Of a stretch of 64,000 nucleotides of DNA, positions 59,476 to 64,000 are shown piece by piece. The translations under genes and the position numbers were made by a program. How positions within the stretch are numbered: the first letter of the stretch is position 1; each line of letters begins with the position of its first letter. Origin of the DNA: Clostridium sp. AN503 (GTDB lineage Bacteria; Bacillota; Clostridia; Lachnospirales; Lachnospiraceae). The stretch covers positions 558,001 to 622,000 of the forward strand of contig NZ_JBFDTP010000002.1 in assembly GCF_040719375.1 (NCBI RefSeq). The letters are read 5' to 3'. The notes beneath the pieces were generated by a model. That model did no database searches, was not told where the DNA came from, and saw nothing but the letters and a program-made list of their open reading frames with translations.

Positions 59476-61212
59476 ATGGCAGCAATATCAGGGAACAAAA
59501 ATACCAGCATCTATGTGATTGATGATGAGTACCGTCTGGTATATTTCAATCAGGTGCTGCAGGAGAAGTATCCGCAGGCAAAGACAGGCGATTTTTGTTA
59601 TGAGCGGCTTTGTGGGGAGAAACAGCCCTGTCAGGTCTGTCCGCTTGCCAGAAAAAGCGGCAGCGAGACCCTGTATTATAACCGGCTGATGAAATGCTGG
59701 ATCAACATTGGGACGGGAGATCTCGCCTGGCCGGGGAAGGACAGGTGCCATATTATTCTTGCCACCTCGATCCACGAAGATGACGCTCTGTACGAGGAGC
59801 TGCTGAATCCGCTGACAGGGCTGTACAAGCGCGGCGCATTTTTCCAGAAGGGCGAAGAGTTTTTGGATGAGGCTTCAGAAGGGCGCTACTGCCTGGTTGC
59901 CATAGATATTGAACATTTCAAGCTGTTCAATGACTGGTATGGACAGAAGGAGGGGGATAAGCTCCTTGTGGATATCGGCAGGCGTCTTCTGCAGCTCCAG
60001 CAGGAGGGAAAGGGCGTCGCCGGTTATATTGGCGGAGATGATTTTGCTATATTGATGCCGGATGATGCAGAGGAGATCTGCAGGATTCAGGCGAGCCTCA
60101 CAGAATATGTGAAGGCGTATGGAGAGAATGCGGGATTTCTGCCCACCTTTGGCGTCTACGAGATAGAGGAGCGGGAGCATTCCCTCAGCGCCATGTATGA
60201 CAGGGCGGTCATTGCCGCCAATTCCATCAAGGGCAATTATGCGCAGCGGATCTGTTATTATGACCGCCGTATGAAGCAGCGGATGGAGGAGGACCACCTG
60301 CTTTTGTCAGAAGTGCAGCGGGGGATGGAGAACGGGGAATTTGTATTTTATACCCAGCCCAAGTGTGATTTAAGCACAGGCAGGATCGTGGGGCTGGAGG
60401 CGCTGGTTCGATGGAACCACTCTGTCCGCGGGGTGATCTCTCCCGGGACGTTTCTGCCCTTATTGGAGAGCAACGGACTGATCACCAACCTGGATATATT
60501 TATCTGGGAATCCGTGTGCAAAAAGGTCCGCAGCTGGATCGACCAGGGAAGGCAGCCGATCCCGATTTCAGTCAATGTCTCCTGCGTAGATATTTTTGCG
60601 ATCGATGTGGTGGAGACGTTCCGGCAGCTGGTGAAACGCTATGATCTGGAGCCGCGGCTGATCGAGATCGAGATAACCGAGAGCGCGTATGTGGAGCGTT
60701 TTGATGAGGTCATCCGTATTGTGGAGGCCCTGCGGTCTGCCGGGTTTACTGTTCTGATGGACGATTTCGGCAGCGGGTACTCATCCCTCAACATGCTGAA
60801 GGATGTGAGCGTGGATATCCTGAAGATCGATATGAAGTTCCTGGACCTGAACGAGAACAGCCTTGGACGTGGCGTCAGCATCCTGGAGGCGATCGCCAAG
60901 ATGGCGCATATCATGGGTCTGAAGCTGATCGCTGAGGGTGTGGAGACAAAGGAACAGGTGGAGTTTTTGCTGAATGTGGGCTGCAGTTATGGACAAGGAT
61001 ACTATTTCTACCGTCCGATGCCGCCGATGGATATGGAGGATCTGATCGTCCATGAGGAAAATGTAGACTACCGGGGTATCACTCTGCAGAAGATGGAGCC
61101 GGTGCGGATGCGGGATCTGTTCAATGAGGATGTGCTCAGCGATACCATGGCAGGAAACATTCTGGGAGCAGCAGCTTTTACGATGTCCATGGTGACAGGC
61201 TGGAGCTTGTGA
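59476..61212 (+). CDS. GGDEF-EAL cyclic-di-GMP protein, N-terminal part of a split gene
   Basis: A 578-residue product. It has an N-terminal PAS-like segment (YVIDDEYRLVYFNQ) with a Cys-rich motif (CGEKQPCQVCPLA), a GGDEF domain (about 115-265; active site GYIGGDDFAILMP) and a full EAL domain (about 285-530; GLEALVRWNH, ESNGLI, DDFGSGYSSLNML, EGVETKEQ). The last 13 residues are out of register: one base added to the T run at 61176-61179 would make the frame run on as FYDVHGDRLELVRANEKY into the next gene. So this is probably the front half of a single protein of about 1,420 residues. Phosphodiesterase activity could survive truncation. Confidence 0.85.
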   Translation: MAAISGNKNTSIYVIDDEYRLVYFNQVLQEKYPQAKTGDFCYERLCGEKQPCQVCPLARKSGSETLYYNRLMKCWINIGTGDLAWPGKDRCHIILATSIHEDDALYEELLNPLTGLYKRGAFFQKGEEFLDEASEGRYCLVAIDIEHFKLFNDWYGQKEGDKLLVDIGRRLLQLQQEGKGVAGYIGGDDFAILMPDDAEEICRIQASLTEYVKAYGENAGFLPTFGVYEIEEREHSLSAMYDRAVIAANSIKGNYAQRICYYDRRMKQRMEEDHLLLSEVQRGMENGEFVFYTQPKCDLSTGRIVGLEALVRWNHSVRGVISPGTFLPLLESNGLITNLDIFIWESVCKKVRSWIDQGRQPIPISVNVSCVDIFAIDVVETFRQLVKRYDLEPRLIEIEITESAYVERFDEVIRIVEALRSAGFTVLMDDFGSGYSSLNMLKDVSVDILKIDMKFLDLNENSLGRGVSILEAIAKMAHIMGLKLIAEGVETKEQVEFLLNVGCSYGQGYYFYRPMPPMDMEDLIVHEENVDYRGITLQKMEPVRMRDLFNEDVLSDTMAGNILGAAAFTMSMVTGWSL

Positions 61213-63740
61213 GAGCCAATGAAAAATATTGTGTTGTTACCCGTACCAGCATGGTGGAGCTGGAAGAACAGCGTATGGAAATCCTGCAGGAGATCTATCC
61301 GGAGGACCGGGGGACCCTGCACGGCCTGTTCCTGAGGGCGCGTGAAAACCAGACAAAGGGCGCTGAAGGAGAGGTGCGCCGCAGGACAGGAGACGGGATC
61401 TATCTCTGGATCAGGATACGGCTCTTTTATCTGAGAGAGCAGGATGGACACCGGATCTACTATGGTTCATTGAGCGATGTGACTGGTCAGAAGCAGAAAG
61501 AGGATCAGCTGGAATCCTTCCAGCGGGCTCTGGCATCTGTGGTGAATATTTCCAATGACGACCAGTCTTTTATGAGGCTGACGGAGGAGAACCGCCGGGC
61601 TGCAGCCACGATCGCAGCACAGATGTCGCCGGGCGGGATGATTGGCGGTTACTGTGAACCGGGATTTCCACTGTATTTTGCCAATTATGAGATGGTCCGG
61701 CTTCTGGGTTACGATACTTATGAGGAATTGGCAGAGGCGATCGGCCAGAAGGTGGAAAACACCATTCATCCAGATGACCGGGCAAGAGTGGCAGCAGATA
61801 TCGGACCGGAATATTATCTGGGACTGGAGTATATGACCAGCTACCGGATGCCAAAGAAGGACGGCACCTGGTTCTGGACGCTGGACAAGGGAAAAGTTAT
61901 CCGCGCAGAGGACGGGCGTCTGGCGATCGTCAGCGCCTGCACGGACATTTCGGAAGCGATGGCAGCACAGCAGCAGCTTTTGGAACGGAATGCACTGTTG
62001 ATGCGGAAGAATGAAGAATTGTTTTATATCAATAAAGTCATGCCTGGCGGCTACCATCGGTGTGCCAATACGCCGGATTACGATTTTATTTATATCAGCG
62101 AGCGGTTCCTTGAGGTATTTGGCTATACCAGGGAAGAGATCCAGGAAAAATTCGGCAGCAAGTTTATCAATATGATCCATCCGGACGACCGTGAACGTGT
62201 GGTATCTGGTGTAAAGGAGCTGGTGGAGTATGACAAAGCCGGCAGTCTGGAATACCGTATGCTCAGCAGCAGGGGATACATCTGGGTGATGGACCAGAGC
62301 CGTTATACCGAGTTTGAAGGCAGGGGATTTATCCAGGGAGTTGTTCTGAATGTTACAGAGTCAGTTATTCTCCGCAACAGGATGAAAATGCTGGTGGAAT
62401 ATATGCCGGACAGCATGATCCTGCTACGGTGGAAGCAGGACAGAGCCAGCTATGAAGTCATAGCCAATGGGCTGATGCAGAAATATGGATACGCGGCGGA
62501 GTACATAGAAAAGATATTAAATGACGGCAATTACCAGGAGTTCCTGTATGAAGGGGATGCCGGTAGGGTCCGCGAGAATTTACAAAAGGCGATCAGGCTT
62601 GGCGAGGATTATCAGGATGTGGTGAGGTTCCGGCTGCGGGATGAAAGGATCATCTGGGCGAATTTTCTTGCCAGAAAGGTTTTGCTGGACCAGGACGGCG
62701 TAACCTATCTCTGTGTATACAGCGATATTTCCAATATCAAACAGAAAGAGCATGAGCTGATGCTGACAGGCCTGAAGCTGGAGAGCATCCTGCGGCAGGC
62801 GGGAATCAACAGCTGGGATTGGGATTTTAAGAAAAATACTCTGAGGATATCTGGTTCGGCAGCGCTGTTTCCTGCATTCAGCCGCGGATGGTTTAAGGAG
62901 GAAAACGGCCAGATGGTGCTTGAGGATTTTTCGGAAGTGATCATGGAAGACGGGTATATGCCGGAGAGATACAGAGAGAATGTGAAGGAATATCTGGAAA
63001 GTGTGAGAAATAATGTGCCGGGCACCAGTATACACTGTGAGTTTCCGATCGAGATAGAGAGCGGAAAGCATGTCTGGCTTACGGCGGCCTGTGAGACGCT
63101 CCGGGATGAGAACGGGATACCGGTCAAAGCGGTGGGATACTACCGGAATATCAGCGAGGAACGCAGGCAGGTACTGCACTTGACCCAGATGGCGGAAACA
63201 GATGCCATGACAGGGCTGTTCAACCGTCAGGCGGCTATTCCGCGGATCGAGGAGTATATCCAGAACATTGGTGACAGCTCGGCAGCCATGGTGATGTTTG
63301 ACCTGGACAATTTTAAACAGGCCAACGATGTGTTCGGCCACTCCTTTGGGGATACAATGATCGTGGAGAATGCCAGGAAGCTGAAACAGTTTTTCCGGAA
63401 GGATGATATCATCTGCAGGATCGGCGGGGATGAATTTATGATCCTCTGTAAAAATATCAGGGAGAAGGATCTGCTCCGGAAGCTGGCGAAGGTGATAAAC
63501 GCCATGACCATCATGCATGAAAAGGAGGGGCAGTCCATCCGTTTCTCTTCCTCTGCCGGGTATGTGATGATACCGGAGCAGGGTACGGAGTTTGATGACC
63601 TTTACGGCAAGACGGACGTCGCTCTGTTTGCCGCCAAACTGAAGGGGAAAGGCGCCTTCTGCAAATATAGTCCTGAGATGAAGTCCGTGCGGTATGAACT
63701 GGCGGAGAAGAATACGGCAGAGAACGAGTCGGAAGTGTAA
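61209..63740 (+). CDS. PAS-GGDEF diguanylate cyclase, C-terminal part of the split gene
   Basis: An 843-residue frame that begins inside a PAS domain, with GTG 61209 overlapping the stop of the front half (GTGA). Four or so PAS/PAC units follow (YEMVRLLGYDTYEELAEAIG, ISERFLEVFGYTREEIQEKF, and later ones), then a C-terminal GGDEF domain with NFKQANDVFGHSFGDTMIVE and CRIGGDEFMILC, the active cyclase signature. The GTGA overlap could permit coupled translation of two chains, but there is no clear ribosome site and a truncated first PAS. A frameshift in one gene is the simpler reading. Confidence 0.85.
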   Translation: MRANEKYCVVTRTSMVELEEQRMEILQEIYPEDRGTLHGLFLRARENQTKGAEGEVRRRTGDGIYLWIRIRLFYLREQDGHRIYYGSLSDVTGQKQKEDQLESFQRALASVVNISNDDQSFMRLTEENRRAAATIAAQMSPGGMIGGYCEPGFPLYFANYEMVRLLGYDTYEELAEAIGQKVENTIHPDDRARVAADIGPEYYLGLEYMTSYRMPKKDGTWFWTLDKGKVIRAEDGRLAIVSACTDISEAMAAQQQLLERNALLMRKNEELFYINKVMPGGYHRCANTPDYDFIYISERFLEVFGYTREEIQEKFGSKFINMIHPDDRERVVSGVKELVEYDKAGSLEYRMLSSRGYIWVMDQSRYTEFEGRGFIQGVVLNVTESVILRNRMKMLVEYMPDSMILLRWKQDRASYEVIANGLMQKYGYAAEYIEKILNDGNYQEFLYEGDAGRVRENLQKAIRLGEDYQDVVRFRLRDERIIWANFLARKVLLDQDGVTYLCVYSDISNIKQKEHELMLTGLKLESILRQAGINSWDWDFKKNTLRISGSAALFPAFSRGWFKEENGQMVLEDFSEVIMEDGYMPERYRENVKEYLESVRNNVPGTSIHCEFPIEIESGKHVWLTAACETLRDENGIPVKAVGYYRNISEERRQVLHLTQMAETDAMTGLFNRQAAIPRIEEYIQNIGDSSAAMVMFDLDNFKQANDVFGHSFGDTMIVENARKLKQFFRKDDIICRIGGDEFMILCKNIREKDLLRKLAKVINAMTIMHEKEGQSIRFSSSAGYVMIPEQGTEFDDLYGKTDVALFAAKLKGKGAFCKYSPEMKSVRYELAEKNTAENESEV

Positions 63741-63763
63741 AGAAAACAGCTAACGTACAGTCT

Positions 63764-63798
63764 GGGGCTGCCGCACTGATCATCCATGCGGCAGCCCC
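63764..63798. terminator. GC-rich hairpin between convergent genes
   Basis: GGGGCTGCCGCA (63764-63775) pairs perfectly with TGCGGCAGCCCC (63787-63798). There is no T run on either side, so it is a weak terminator at best, placed to serve both convergent genes. Confidence 0.5.
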
Positions 63799-63803
63799 AA
63801 CGG

Positions 63804-64000
63804 TCACTGCTCTAGTTCTTTCCATACCTGATTAAAGTACTGTGAGAATTCCGGAGCATTCCGGCGTTTTAACGGACTGTCATATTCTTCGCCGAATGTG
63901 ATGGGGAAAATGGCTTTGACCTGTCCCGGCCGTGCAGACAGGATGACGACCCGGTCAGCAACACTGATAGCCTCCGCAAGATCGTGGGTGATCAGGATCG
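63804..64000 (-). CDS. ABC transporter ATPase, SsuB/TauB type (C-terminal part)
   Basis: The last 65 codons of a gene that continues beyond the window. ILITHDLAEAISVADRVVIL is the switch-His region of an ABC ATPase, and the tail SARPGQVKAIFPI is typical of the nitrate/sulfonate/taurine class. It ends with TGA at 63804-63806. The class matches the orphan permease at 47934. Confidence 0.88.
   Translation of the reverse strand, partial: ILITHDLAEAISVADRVVILSARPGQVKAIFPITFGEEYDSPLKRRNAPEFSQYFNQVWKELEQ

Noticed and set aside
59303..59518. 71-codon plus-strand frame between the YheO-type gene and the EAL gene
   Set aside because: It spans a strong terminator at 59305-59352 and lacks a ribosome site.
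61176..61212. Programmed ribosomal frameshift in the cyclic-di-GMP gene
   Set aside because: No classic slippery heptamer with a downstream pseudoknot or upstream Shine-Dalgarno stimulator was recognised; a one-base loss in a T run is simpler.
62580..63518. Minus-strand open frame of 312 codons
   Set aside because: It is antisense to the PAS-GGDEF gene and has no recognisable domain.

Overview
The window looks like the chromosome of a Gram-positive anaerobe of the class Clostridia, most likely a Lachnospiraceae. The grounds are strong AGGAGG-type ribosome sites, frequent GTG and TTG starts, lipoproteins with short clostridial lipoboxes, a NifS/IscU/MnmA operon, meso-diaminopimelate dehydrogenase, YitT, DegV, HAAS/PadR pairs, and two TRAP transporter sets for sugar acids. 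The family is inferred from gene content, not from a marker gene. No complete insertion sequence, prophage or CRISPR array is visible.

Layout. 0.2-8.2 kb: a sugar-acid region with an orphan TRAP permease pair, a FadR-type regulator, then galactonate dehydratase (dgoD), a full TRAP transporter and an HpcH/HpaI aldolase. Together they would import a hexonate, dehydrate it and split the 2-keto-3-deoxy product without phosphorylation. 8.4-12.5 kb: nifS-iscU-mnmA (sulfur transfer to Fe-S clusters and tRNA) with a cell-wall amidase. 12.5-13.5 kb: long hairpin A, tRNA-Ser(CGA) and a possible transposase remnant. 13.5-22.9 kb: a C45-type hydrolase, an AraC/GyrI regulator, ddh, a HAD phosphatase, sbcDC, a frameshifted parvulin lipoprotein and a small conserved protein. 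22.9-35.4 kb: htpG with a CIRCE-like operator, long hairpin B, DegV, CapA, radical SAM, long hairpin C, galactokinase, a secreted phosphoesterase, a C26 glutamine-amidotransferase-like hydrolase and glycogen phosphorylase.

35.6-51.7 kb: an Rpn-like nuclease; a PadR regulator with a HAAS-SEDS fusion protein; a CPBP protease; a sigma/putative anti-sigma/vWA lipoprotein operon; YitT; an AraC regulator with an exported FMN/FAD reductase; a lone ABC permease; a phage-lysozyme-type wall hydrolase; and a Rieske oxidoreductase. 51.8-59.3 kb: an accessory catabolic cluster with a DSD1-like PLP enzyme, an AbgB-like amidohydrolase, RidA, LysR, a mandelate-racemase-family enzyme, a YfcC transporter and a YheO/DauR-type regulator. 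It looks built to release and deaminate a D-hydroxy amino acid. 59.5-63.7 kb: a large cyclic-di-GMP enzyme split by an apparent frameshift. The window ends in a partial ABC ATPase on the minus strand.

The most unusual feature is a family of three long intergenic hairpins (12550-12822, 25058-25300, 28895-29152). Each has a perfect outer stem of 37-54 bp whose sequence is unrelated between copies. In two of them, in opposite orientation, the outer stem encloses a core of about 150 bases with matching unpaired loops, an identical 22-nt terminal loop and compensatory changes in the stems. I do not recognise this element.
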